Shown here: piece after piece, positions 1 to 9,778 of the stretch
How positions within the stretch are numbered: the stretch's first letter is position 1
How the letters are laid out: every line of letters starts with the position of its first letter
Assembly (NCBI GenBank): GCA_015657535.1
Contig: JADHZB010000399.1
Coordinates: 1-15,504 of the forward strand
Length of the DNA: 15,504 bases
Source of the DNA: Nephromyces sp. MM_2019
Lineage: Eukaryota > Apicomplexa > Aconoidasida > Nephromycida
Reading direction: 5' to 3'
Notes under the pieces: model-generated
What the model was told of the DNA's origin: nothing
Seen by the model: the letters and a program-made list of their open reading frames with translations, nothing else
Databases searched by the model: none
Position numbers and translations under genes: made by a program

Positions 1-79
1 ATATATATATATATAATATACACACAGTAAACAATTCAATAATTATATAAACAAAACATCCTTATTGAGAATAACTTAC
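1..79. other. Intron 6 start of the DUF2009-like gene, window edge
   Basis: On the minus strand this begins with the strong donor GTAAGT at 79-74 and continues as AT-rich sequence to the window edge, with a (TA)n tract at 1-15. No further exon is visible, so the next one lies outside the window. Confidence 0.6.
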
Positions 80-403
80 ACATGCTAGCTACAGGGAGTA
101 AAGGATCCTTTAAAAATTCTGCACCATATTTCTTATCTTTTAAGAGAGCATAAACAGATCGAACTACATATACACACATATATGTAATATGTGCATAATT
201 TATATATACATATTTAAAAAATAAATAAAAAAATGGTATGCAACATATAAGAACAAATGTAGGTATCTATTAAATACATACAAGACAAACGATACCTTTG
301 TACATACTATGTTCACATAAACCTTCACATAACCCCCTTCAAACACACACACCCTACACACACACACAAACAGACACACCCTACACACACACACACACAC
401 ACC

Positions 404-451
<48 letters not shown>

Positions 452-1031
452 CCCACACACACACACACACAGACACACCCTATACACATAAACACACACA
501 CCCTACACAGCCACCCTACACACACACACCCCACACACACCCTACACACACAACCTACACACACCCTACACACACCCTACACACATACACCCTACACACA
601 CCCTACACACATACACCCTACACACACCCTACACACATACACCCTACACACACCCTACACACCCTACACACACCTTACACACATACACACACACCCCCTA
701 CACACATACGCCCTACACACACCCTACACACACCCTACACACCCTACACACACCCTACACACATACACACACCCCCCCCCTACACACACACACCCTACAC
801 ACACACACCCTACACACACACACACACACTTGGTTGTATTGTATCAAAATCAATAAGGCCTTGTATAAGTTGTTTTCGTGAGTCCATTAAGAAGTACATT
901 AATTTGCCGTAGCTCGTTCGCATTCGATCGGCGTTTAAAATTTTATAACGTCGGCCAATTTCAAACACCGCCGTAAAAAATTCGGCAATTTTTGAAAATT
1001 CATAATTTTTTAATAATCGTTGGCCATCCTC

Positions 1032-1064
<33 letters not shown>

Positions 1065-2993
1065 ATGTATATGTGTGTATGTGTATGTGTTTGTGTGTGT
1101 GTATGTGTGTGTGTGTGTATATGTGGGTGTGTATGAGTGTGTGGAGTGTTTATGAGCATGTGGATTGTGTATGTGTGTGTGTGTGTATGTATGTGTGTGT
1201 GAGTGTATGTGTGGAGTGTGTATGTGTGGAGTGTGTGTGTATATATATATATGTGTGTGTGTGTATGTGTATGTATATGTGTAAGTATATGTATATGTGT
1301 ATGTGTGTGTAGTGGCTTGTGTGTGTATGTAGAGGGAGAAAGGGGGGCCAAAGATAATTTTATATGTTTGGTGTTTTTATATGTAAAGTGTTGTTATGTG
1401 TATGAGGAGTGTTGTTATGTGTATGAGGAGTGTTGTGATGTGTGTGTATGTGTGTGTGGAATGTTGTTATGTGTGTTTGGAATGTTTTTATGTGTGTGAG
1501 GGGTGTTGTGTTGTGTGTGCGTGTGTTTATATATATTTATATACATGTGTATATATATTGATTACATACCATAGCTGTGTGCAATAGCTAAGCCACAGAG
1601 TATAGCACAAAAATGTTTGATTTCTCTGTTTATACGACGTGCTTCATTTCCATTGTGAAATATATCAATTTTGTTGGTGTAATCAGACACTTCTAAAGTA
1701 GATTCTAAAAGTTGTAATACTCTCCTTTCTAAAGATGTAAAAGTGTGTAAAAAGGGTCTAAAGATGTGTGTAAACAAATTGTGTGCAAAAATGGTTTAAT
1801 AAGGTTATCTATGATATGTTTTATCATATGAAATTTGGTTTACTTATTTATTTATACCATTGTATGTTAATCTTAAAGGTATAAAACGAGATAAATCGCT
1901 GTAAGATGTAGTGACACTTTTTGAGTGTGTGTGTGTGCCAGTTTGATCAAAATAAAGATCATCGGCTTCATTTATCCCCTGTGAAAGGTCGTCCTATAAT
2001 ACAAATCACACACACATATATACATTATGCAGCAAATTTTACTCAAGATATTTATCTATCTTATGAACATCCACAAATTATAAAGCATTATATACACCAA
2101 CTTAGACATATACGAACTTATTATATGTACAGATATATGCACACGCTCTTTATATGTGCAGATATATATACACGGACAATCTGTACAGATATACACACAC
2201 AAACTATATGTATGTATAGATAGACACACTAAGCAAATAATTGTGTATATATCAGATAAATACATATTACAAAAACTTAAGCTAAAAATTACTATATATA
2301 CACACTATATAAACCATAAACCCTGTACATAGTAAACCTGATGTTGTGATTGAGAGTTGTGTTGTTGTTGTAATATTGCGCCAAGAGATTTACCAGCAAT
2401 AATATGATCTATAACTACATACATATATATGAGATATATGTATTTAAGCTCATTGGGTTAATATATACACACATAGACACACCATTCACGAACATGACAC
2501 CACAAAGACGAACTCACTTCACCCAAACACACACCCATACATAGCACACCCATACATATCACACCCAATACACCCATTACACTCACCAGACCAACCACAA
2601 CCAGTACAACCACCACACACAATACACATCCAGCACCCACAAAATATTCAGTACCCACCACACATCCACCAAACATCTAGTACCCACAACACGCACACCA
2701 CACACACTCCATAAATAATACATACACCAAACCCAATACACATCCATCAACCAACACACACGCCAAACACACAATAACCACCACATACACCATATACCTA
2801 ATATACACACAACACCCGCCTTACTTTGTATATGTTTTTCTTCACCTAGCCCTCTGAGGGCTGAAATGTCCTCCTCCTTCAATATATAAAATTCACTTTT
2901 TTCATCACTGTTGATTACATTTACTTCCTCATTAGCTCCATTTTCAACGTTGCTATTCAAAATGGATTTAAGATGGGTAGATTGGTTGTCCAT
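80..2993 (-). CDS. DUF2009-like conserved eukaryotic protein, six exons seen, 3' end off the window
   Basis: Assembled on the minus strand from exons 2993-2825, 2414-2338, 1993-1858, 1728-1570, 1030-830 and 163-80. Every junction has GT...AG and compatible phase (1,0,1,1,1,1), giving 275 residues and an open frame leaving the left edge. The start is the ATG at 2993 in context accaaaATG. Residues 1-56 are polar and probably disordered. Residues 118-180 include PLRLTYNERRVLQLLES and a helical stretch ending CAILCGLAIAHSY. Residues 182-247 contain FEIGRRYKILNADRMR and YGKLMYFLMDS, and 248-275 contain IRSVYALLKD and FLKDPLLPVASM. From memory this order (ERxLLxLLE, FEIGRRYKIMNPxKMR, YGKLxYxLQD, IxxVYxxLxD) matches Pfam DUF2009, whose function is unknown; I could not search it. 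No membrane segment or catalytic motif is visible. Exon 1 could instead end 12 bases further on, at a second GT in the same phase (adding SKA-type residues); GTAAGG at 2824 is the better donor. The real family length is longer, so about 40% is missing to the left. Confidence 0.72.
341..829. repeat. (CA)n and CCCTACACAC-type minisatellite filling intron 5 of the DUF2009-like gene
   Basis: The plus strand is almost only C, A and T. A CA microsatellite occupies about 395-470, then come variants of ccctacacac(ata)cac. Around 580-660 a 26-base unit (a 15-base ccctacacacataca plus an 11-base ccctacacaca) repeats about three times. The long open frame across it on the plus strand is an artefact of CA/CCTA having no stop. 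The array lies wholly within the 666-base intron (829-164) and its last TGs on the minus strand form the donor of exon 5. Confidence 0.85.
1033..1560. repeat. (TA)n and (TG)n tract filling intron 4 of the DUF2009-like gene
   Basis: The plus strand reads (TA)n at 1032-1053, then TGTG/TATG-rich sequence with degenerate units such as gtgtatgtgtggagt (1200-1240) and ttatgtgtatgaggagtgttg repeated around 1392-1435. This is the 539-base intron 1569-1031. On the minus (sense) strand it is CA-rich and ends with a (TA)n run straight into the TAG acceptor. Confidence 0.8.
1994..2337. repeat. Intron 2 of the DUF2009-like gene, TA/CA-rich with a 20-30-base degenerate repeat
   Basis: The intron runs from the donor gtttac (minus, 2337) to the acceptor tatag (1994). 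It holds copies of a motif like atgtacagatatatgcacac at about 2125-2210 (three to four degenerate copies). No exon signal is seen inside it. Confidence 0.55.
2458..2815. repeat. CA-rich degenerate array in intron 1 of the DUF2009-like gene
   Basis: On the plus strand this is C- and A-rich and G-poor (cacccatacata, cacacccaata, accacacacaata and similar), about 350 bases of degenerate ACAC/ACCC motifs. It lies inside the 410-base intron 2824-2415. The frame on the minus strand that runs on past exon 1 (V/C/W/G-rich) is translation of this array and is not protein. Confidence 0.7.
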
Positions 2994-3455
2994 TTTGGTG
3001 AGATAATAGAGGTATTTAGATCGTTAATAGATCAATAGAGGTGTATGTACACAACACTCTTTAATTATTGGTATAAACTATATAACATATTTTTTAGTAT
3101 AAAGGTTAATAGAGAAAAATAAAATGAAATATATTTATATTATATTATGATATGAATATGTATTATATACACATACTTGGTGTTATTTATAATTTATGTG
3201 TTATACAGTGTGTATATATGTATATATGTGTTTGTGTATATAAATGTATATATATATATATATATATACATATGTATACTCAGTTGTTTATAGTATCTAT
3301 ATAGATTCGAATTGTTTTTATATGTTATTCGTATATTGTTATATACATATGCGATTGATTATTGTTATTGCATAAAATCTATATGGTTGATTACTATTAT
3401 TATTATTGGTATATGTGATATGTAATTGATAGTTAATTGTTATTATGTGTGTTCG

Positions 3456-3502
<47 letters not shown>

Positions 3503-3828
3503 AGTGTTCTTATATGACTGGTTAATGTATGTATGATATATGTTTAGAACATGCTATATGTGCATCAGTTTGTTTATACATTTATAAGTGAATACTCTCA
3601 AGTGTGAAAATTACACATAAGATGCATAAAGTGTAACTGTCTATGTGGAAACATTTGTTATATTTTATGTGTGCGTGCTATTTATGTGATGCAAAACTGT
3701 GTGTTATATATATATATATATATATACGTTTGATAAACGCTCGAATAATAGGTATTTTTATTACATGATTTAAATGCACACATGTGTATATATAAATATG
3801 TATTTACTAATTAGTAAAGAATTAAAAC
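2994..3828. other. AT-rich upstream region of the DUF2009-like gene with (TA)n tracts
   Basis: No coding exon is recognisable on either strand. Pure or near-pure (TA)n runs sit at about 3249-3268, 3462-3490 and 3706-3725. The bases just 5' of the minus-strand ATG at 2993 should hold its promoter and 5' UTR; no specific element can be named. Confidence 0.5.
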
Positions 3829-4034
3829 ATGCATAATTCAAGAAATTTATTCAATTTTATTTTCTTTTTGATTTATTTTAAGATATTTATGTCGTATCTT
3901 TTCTTAATTAATATCGAATTACATTTATTTTACACGCATTACGATTTGTTACAAACTAACCATAATACATATACTTTATCTAATATTATTATATTGGATC
4001 AGTACTTAAAATTATACACACAATTTTATACACT

Positions 4035-4289
4035 TTGTATATTTCTAATGTCCATATATTACATAATTATACTTATACGACTATACAGTGCTTGAAACTC
4101 GAATCTTACAAATCAATATTCTTGACTAGATTTATTTGTGAGAGGAATAAAACTTATGACTTAGCATCATATATATATTTATCATTAAGCACTCGAGTGG
4201 ACAAATTTATTAACAAACAAGCTCATATATTTATAATTAATATAATAATAAAAAACACATACACTGCATTGGTTACAAATGTTAAATAA
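4035..4289 (+). other. Doubtful small ORF or exon, 84 codons
   Basis: The ORF is open on the plus strand with mixed codons from about 4090 on (LKLESYKSIFLTRFICER and TRVDKFINKQAH are visible). This part is free of the CA/TA repeats around it, and tacag just upstream at about 4085-4089 could be an acceptor. An overlapping 88-codon frame (3829-4095) is very F/I/L/Y-rich, as expected from random AT-rich DNA. I recognise no family and can build no convincing upstream exon. It may be chance, a species-specific exon or a relic. Confidence 0.18.
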
Positions 4290-4290
4290 A

Positions 4291-4827
4291 AATATTGATG
4301 TTTTATTGTAGGTTTAACTGCATAATAATTTTTTAGAAAAAGTGTTCAACTACATTTTTGATTTCACAAAAATAAATCTCTAGTGTATTTTACAATTTGA
4401 AAAACACGTTCTGTCTATTTGTGCATAATTAGAGAAAAAAATATTCAAATAACTAGTTAATATAATACTGCATTCATTAAATTCCATTTAAATTATAAAA
4501 AAAAAAAAACTAAATTAAAATTATATGTATTCCAATGTAGTTTAAATATATAAATAGAATTGAGAGGGTATTTGATATATAAATAAAAAAAATTAATAAA
4601 AAAATTACATGATATATATATAAATATAGCTTGTGTGTAAACAAAATTATCTAATATAAAACATTTAACAAGGAATTTTCCAAGAGCCAATAAGAAGAAT
4701 TATTCACAACATTCAAAGTAAGTCCATTTTAATATCTAAAAAATGAAACAAGTTTTTATTTACATTAGTTCACATTAGTTATAGATGTCTGTTTGTATCC
4801 ATGAAAATTGGACACAATTTCATTAAT
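4291..4827. other. AT-rich 3' flank of the minus-strand transporter gene
   Basis: Extremely AT-rich with an A-run at about 4497-4510 and several T/A homopolymers. It should contain the 3' UTR and polyadenylation site of the gene ending at 4828. The 65-codon minus-strand frame here is F/Y/I/N-rich and looks like chance. No RNA gene was seen. Confidence 0.45.
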
Positions 4828-6453
4828 CTACAATACTGCCTCCGCATCCTTAACATAATCAGGAACTTTTCCCGAATCAAGTTTGTTAAGGCTTTTATTT
4901 TCATAATAATTTTTAACAAAATCTTCGGTGATTTTAACATTTGGAATTAACCAGAATGTATTGATAATATTGATAATAGGTCCAACAAAATTGCAAAGGA
5001 GTATAAGATAGACAAAATTATCATAATTACATCCTTGGGTTTCAGAACCATAAACATTCAATAAATCTTGGAGAAAAACGCCTATAAATGAACCAAGTGC
5101 AACACCATAATTGGCAAATCCGGCAATGATAGCAAATACTGTAGCCTCGACAGTTTTTGGGCATAACTTAGCTATCAGGAGATTTGAGGGCATAAAATCC
5201 ATCATATATACTGTTTGATAAATGAGAGTATTTCCCATCATGAACATGACTTTGTCGGGTATACCAATGCTGATGTTCCATCGCTGTACTATAACAATAT
5301 CAAAGAAAGAAGCAATAACTCGAATCAAGGTTGTTACCCAATAGATATGCCTTAGTTTCCAATTGCATACAATTGTTTGGAAAAGAACGATACCCAAGCA
5401 CTTGCAGAAAACTCCCACGAGACCAACATAAGTTATGTAGTAAGTTGTATCAAATTTTGGACCACCAGGCACACATTCTTCGTTTGCAGTGAACCAAAAG
5501 AAAAAAGGAGCAGCCATATTTAGGTAGACCATATCACAGAGAAATATATATATACATGCCTTAGCTACAGTAACTGGTAAACAATATAAGCAAAGAATAG
5601 TTAAGACTATGGCTGCAAAAATAGAATAGATAAATTGAAAAGTTGTACTAGCTATAGTACCAAAGACAACTGACAAGATAGCGCAACAAGCAATAATCAT
5701 AGCTAGGAAACTAATTTTCCCGTATTTCTTAAGCTTGTCATATTTTATTTTGTTTGCTTGCTCTTTGGGTACTTTGTCATTTACCATACAGCCTAGTGAC
5801 AAGGTAATTATGGAAACCAACGAGAGAGGAATAGCTGCAATAAACAAGTACTTCATGTCAAGATCAGAATCAGAGTAAGGTCCAACAACAAGAATTGGAA
5901 CCAACTGTCCAAAAGTTTGATAGAACCAGGAAAAAGTAACAAGATCGGATTTTGACTCAGGTTTTGCAATCATCATCTCTACAAATTTACCTTGTGTCAT
6001 CAGGTCATGGAATTGTGCTTGCAAATTGGGGAAGAACAATAAAAATGCCGGAAATTGAAGGAATGTTCCATGTAATATACTATCAGGTAGTGTTACAAAA
6101 ATTATCAGGCCAGTTGCTGACAGGATCGCAGTTAAATACATATAAGACGCTTTATGATATCCGAACAATGGAAATGAATCAGATATTACACCAAAGAGCC
6201 CTTTAAGAGAAGATGGTATCCCACTTATGACTGTATTAACTTGTATATCATCTGAGAAATAGCCTGCTTCCCTATAAAAAGGTGTTTCTGCATTGGCAAT
6301 TAAATTTTCCATAAATGCTGTTGTAATTAGATAAGTAGTAAGCATCATGGACATAAATTTTAAACCAAAATTGTTTATACATCTATAGTGATAATTATAC
6401 AACGCCTTAGGTGTAAAATTGTGGAGAAAGTCAATTACTTTGCTGCCTCCCAT
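4828..6453 (-). CDS. BT1 / folate-biopterin transporter family membrane protein (paralogue A)
   Basis: A 541-residue polytopic protein in one exon, ATG at 6453 and TAG at 4828. Hydrophobic segments lie at about 31-53, 104-123, 131-146, 171-192, 202-222, 246-267, 272-306, 339-362, 368-391, 403-425, 437-462 and 480-503, which suits the 12-segment plan of the BT1 branch of the major facilitator superfamily. Family-type motifs are SSLKGLFGVISDSFPLFGYHK (about 81-101), EECVPGGPKF (325-334), IRVIASFFDIVIVQRWN (377-393) with IGIPD after it, and AKLCPKTVEATVFAIIAGFAN (428-448). Both ends are hydrophilic and probably cytosolic. BT1 relatives carry folate, biopterin or S-adenosylmethionine, so the substrate here cannot be stated. 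It is full length with no frameshift, and pairs head-to-head with the 8189-9778 paralogue. It starts MGGS, but lacks the Ser/Thr at position 6 expected for N-myristoylation. Confidence 0.9.
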   Translation of the reverse strand: MGGSKVIDFLHNFTPKALYNYHYRCINNFGLKFMSMMLTTYLITTAFMENLIANAETPFYREAGYFSDDIQVNTVISGIPSSLKGLFGVISDSFPLFGYHKASYMYLTAILSATGLIIFVTLPDSILHGTFLQFPAFLLFFPNLQAQFHDLMTQGKFVEMMIAKPESKSDLVTFSWFYQTFGQLVPILVVGPYSDSDLDMKYLFIAAIPLSLVSIITLSLGCMVNDKVPKEQANKIKYDKLKKYGKISFLAMIIACCAILSVVFGTIASTTFQFIYSIFAAIVLTILCLYCLPVTVAKACIYIFLCDMVYLNMAAPFFFWFTANEECVPGGPKFDTTYYITYVGLVGVFCKCLGIVLFQTIVCNWKLRHIYWVTTLIRVIASFFDIVIVQRWNISIGIPDKVMFMMGNTLIYQTVYMMDFMPSNLLIAKLCPKTVEATVFAIIAGFANYGVALGSFIGVFLQDLLNVYGSETQGCNYDNFVYLILLCNFVGPIINIINTFWLIPNVKITEDFVKNYYENKSLNKLDSGKVPDYVKDAEAVL

Positions 6454-8188
6454 GTTGGCTGAATTCTTGAAATAAGTTGTAAACTGTAACTCGAGTTATG
6501 TTCACCTATTATAATTGTATTCTTGATATTGTTAATAAAGTTTGTATATCACTCTCAATGTAAATAATTAGATTATCCAAAATTCCATCACATAGATATT
6601 TAGTTGATTAACTTTTATTAAGATTCAACTATAGATATATAATTCCAATATTCGTTTTTTGTTCGTAATCTTATTATTAAGTTGTTAATTGCTTTATAAA
6701 AAGTAATATTTAAATTATTTAGAAAAGAATGTTTATTTATATTTTTATTAAAATAAGTACAACTAAATTTATAAACGTGAAAAATTATGAACAACAAAAA
6801 AGGTTATATATTTTAAGTTAAGTTAAGATAAACACACGCACAAAATTGCACTTAAAGTATATAAGTGGTTGACATGTATTCTTTTTTTATAATTTCAAAA
6901 CTTGTGTTTGTGTGGGGGGAGTAATAAAGTATGAAATGAGCTTATCATATATAAATCGACAAATTCATTGAAATTCAAAAGTAAGGTAATTAATTCTTTA
7001 CATGTTATATGTGTCCACTAACGGTGTAACAATTTGCACACCGCCTTAATATATATTTTTTTACACTCAACTGGAGCTGAGCATTTGGTATTGTATAGTA
7101 TGTAGAGTATTATACTTATTATGTGTCTGAAAACCAAACGATTCAAAATAGACTATTTGAATTTCAATTAGCATATATTCTTACAAACACACGTATGGTC
7201 GTATATATAAAACTATGCTTAGAACCAAACCGGGGAAAGTATTACACTACACAATAGTTATATACGTGCATAAGCACAATTAGTATGTAGTTGTGATGTG
7301 TTGTAAACTTTAGTAAAAAGATATTTATAGGTGCACCACTGGTTTGTATTTAATTGTAGAAGTAAAGCTAATATTTAAATTAAACAAAGTTTAATTCATT
7401 TTTTTGTAAAATATAAAATGTTCACAAGTATATCAATTATGTGTCATTATACAAAGAGTATTAAAAATATACAACAATATATTTATATATATATAGCCAA
7501 ATGTTAGGTGGTAAAAGTGATAAACATTTTATTATATTTTTTAAAAAACTAAGTGCATTAATAGATTTAATTTTTAACAAAGCAAACACGTAATTAGTTA
7601 TTAGCATTTTCGAAAATACAACGCAAGGAGATTGTGTAGTAAGTAGTCAATACTTATGTTGAGAATTATTTGCAATTTCCTTTTGTATGGCCTTTTGATG
7701 TGAACTCAAAAACCTATTTCTTATTATGTGTAAGATGAGTTAATCATTCTTTTTGGTTTATTGTATTGTATGAATATAAGTTAATTTCTTTACATTTACA
7801 AAACATTTCAAGATAATTCATTTTAAGATAATTTAAAACACAAAAAAAGCACTTTAGATGAATTTTCTTTCAATACACTAACTTTTATAATATATAATTT
7901 ATAAAATATGATTACATTAGTAACTTAATTTTCATAACAATTACTTCCTACTTTTTGTGAAAATAAGATATAAGAAATTTAAAAACTTAAAAATTTTTAT
8001 AATATTATAACATAAAATTATTCATATATATATACATATATATATCATAGAAATAGTTTGACAGCTACAACAAATTAACTTTAGAATTAACAACAAATAT
8101 CTTTTATAAACCAAACTTTTAATCTCTAATATTTATCAAATTTACAATTGCTTAAAACTAATCAATAGATATATTGAAAATCACAAAA
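6454..8188. promoter_or_regulatory. Divergent intergenic region between the two transporter genes
   Basis: 1.7 kb with no coding signal in six frames and few CA/TG repeats. It must carry the 5' UTRs and promoters of both flanking transporter genes, either as one bidirectional or two separate promoters. No specific element can be named; AT-rich protist promoters lack a reliable visual consensus. A small GC-richer hairpin lies at 7022-7043 and a short TA tract at about 8023-8045. Confidence 0.55.
7022..7043. other. Small inverted repeat (6-bp stem, 10-base loop)
   Basis: cggtgt at 7022-7027 pairs perfectly with acaccg at 7038-7043, followed by a T-rich run (about 7051-7061). It stands out only because its surroundings are so AT-rich. 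It may be chance, a protein-binding palindrome or a fold-back in a 5' UTR. Confidence 0.2.
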
Positions 8189-9778
8189 ATGGGAGCCTTG
8201 GAAAAATTAAATTACTTAAGTCCAGTAGCCTTTATCATTTACACAAAAAGATGCGCTCGTTACTTTGGTGCCAATTTAGTTTTTTATCTTTCATTAAGCT
8301 ATTTTTCATTAAAGGGATTCTCAAGGCGTTTGATACAATTATCTGAATTACCGTATTATGAATTATCCGGTCAAGATAGTGAGGCATATCAGCTCAATAG
8401 AACCATCTCTAATTTACCATGGTCAATCAAAGGACTTATGGGTGTTGTATCTGATGTTTTTCCATTATTTGGTTACTACAAAACGAGTTATTTGTATTTA
8501 ACAAGTATATTAGGTATGATTGCATCAATTACTATATGTTTGTTACCTTATGAAGCAATGGATATATTGCCAGAAATGCCTGCATTAGTGTTTTTTTTTA
8601 TACAATTCCAAATTGCTGCACACGATCTTCTAAACGAGGGCAAATATGTATCTATCATGAATATTTATCCGGAGACACGTGCGGATATAGTTACATATAT
8701 ATTCCTATGGCAAACAATAGGTTACATTATACCGAGCTTAAGTGTAGGTATCGTTGCAGATAATTTTGACCTGAGATATCTCTTTATATCTATGGTCCCA
8801 TTGTGTGGACATCCTATTGTTACAATGATGTTTGGATGTTTTCCTGAAGAAAAAGTAAGTTCAGACAAAATAAATACCCTTGATAGAGAAAAGATTAAGG
8901 CACAGTGGAAAAGTATGTTAATGGCATTAGCGATTGCAATACTTGCTCTTATTTCTATTGTTGTAGGTATATTTGGTAATAATTTAGTGAAATTCATTTA
9001 CACTATTTGCGCTGCCGTTTTTCTTGGTAGCTTAGGTTTTCTTATGTTACCTAGTATGGTTGCAAAAGCTAATTTATACCTATTCCTTATCGACACACTC
9101 TATACTGATCTTGAAGGTCCACTTGATTATTTTTATATAGCTGATCCCGAATGTGTACCAAATGGTCCCGGTTTCTCTTATATGTACTATCGAACATTCA
9201 CGGCGTTAGTAGGTATATTAGCCCAGGTAATTGGACTTTTTATTTTCCAAACATTATTTACAAATCTTAAATTAAGATACATTTTCTGGTCAACAACTGC
9301 AATTCGTGTTTTGGCATCAATGTTTGATTTTATTATGGTTCAAAGATGGAACATAAATATTGGAATCCCAGACAATATTATGTATCTTTTTGGTAATGCT
9401 ATTGTATACAATGCTGTTTATATCATGGATTATATACCAATGAATACACTTATGTCAAAATTATGCAACAAAGGTGTAGAAACAACTATGTTTGCTATAT
9501 TAGCTGGATTTGCAAATTTCGGCCTGAGTTTAGCTGGTTACATAGGCCTCTATGCAGCGGAAATATTTAACGTGAAATTAGGTGACAATATTGAATGTAC
9601 ATATGAAAATCTTCCCTGGCTAATCTTGTTGTGTCACTGTGCACTCCCCTTGTTAAACATACCTTTAACATTTATACTCATTCCAGATGGATATATTAGT
9701 GATGATCTTGTAAAAAAATTCAATGAACAAGAAGAAGCTAAGCGTATAATCAAGCAACGCACTACTATCTCCGCATAA
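8189..9778 (+). CDS. BT1 / folate-biopterin transporter family membrane protein (paralogue B)
   Basis: A 529-residue polytopic protein in one exon. The ATG at 8189 (acaaaaATGGGA) is preferred over the in-frame TTG at 8174, because eukaryotes start at ATG. TAA ends at 9778. It aligns end to end with paralogue A: PWSIKGLMGVVSDVFPLFGYY (about 77-97), ECVPNGPGFS (321-330), IRVLASMFDFIMVQRWNI (372-389), IGIPD (391-395), SKLCNKGVETTMFAILAGFAN (423-443). Hydrophobic segments number about twelve, among them 24-43, 100-120, 129-145, 167-190, 243-262, 266-301, 337-356, 398-414 and 484-499. The central loop after the sixth segment (about 219-242) is charged in both copies. The N-terminus and C-terminal tail (EEAKRIIKQR) are the most divergent parts. 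It is a membrane carrier by family, with substrate unknown. It is intact and intronless like its neighbour. Confidence 0.9.
   Translation: MGALEKLNYLSPVAFIIYTKRCARYFGANLVFYLSLSYFSLKGFSRRLIQLSELPYYELSGQDSEAYQLNRTISNLPWSIKGLMGVVSDVFPLFGYYKTSYLYLTSILGMIASITICLLPYEAMDILPEMPALVFFFIQFQIAAHDLLNEGKYVSIMNIYPETRADIVTYIFLWQTIGYIIPSLSVGIVADNFDLRYLFISMVPLCGHPIVTMMFGCFPEEKVSSDKINTLDREKIKAQWKSMLMALAIAILALISIVVGIFGNNLVKFIYTICAAVFLGSLGFLMLPSMVAKANLYLFLIDTLYTDLEGPLDYFYIADPECVPNGPGFSYMYYRTFTALVGILAQVIGLFIFQTLFTNLKLRYIFWSTTAIRVLASMFDFIMVQRWNINIGIPDNIMYLFGNAIVYNAVYIMDYIPMNTLMSKLCNKGVETTMFAILAGFANFGLSLAGYIGLYAAEIFNVKLGDNIECTYENLPWLILLCHCALPLLNIPLTFILIPDGYISDDLVKKFNEQEEAKRIIKQRTTISA

Noticed and set aside
341..830. 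Telomere or subtelomere from CCCTA-like repeats
   Set aside because: The units are irregular, mixed with CA, and lie between two exons of one gene.
298..912. 204-codon plus-strand frame rich in THT/PYTH repeats
   Set aside because: It is translation of the CA/CCTA array in an intron; the real exon at 830-1030 is on the minus strand.
992..1499. Overlapping V/C/Y-rich frames on both strands (about 100 codons each)
   Set aside because: TG/TA repeats have no stops in most frames; several frames being open at once shows lack of coding constraint.
2583..2824. Minus-strand extension of exon 1 rich in V, W, C, L
   Set aside because: Composition changes abruptly at the GTAAGG donor and the rest is the CA-rich intron array.
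6430..6453. N-myristoylation of the transporters because both start MG
   Set aside because: Neither has Ser or Thr at position 6 (V in A, K in B).
8174..8188. Upstream TTG start for transporter B
   Set aside because: Nuclear eukaryotic gene; the ATG at 8189 is five codons on, with an A-rich context and matches the MG start of the paralogue.
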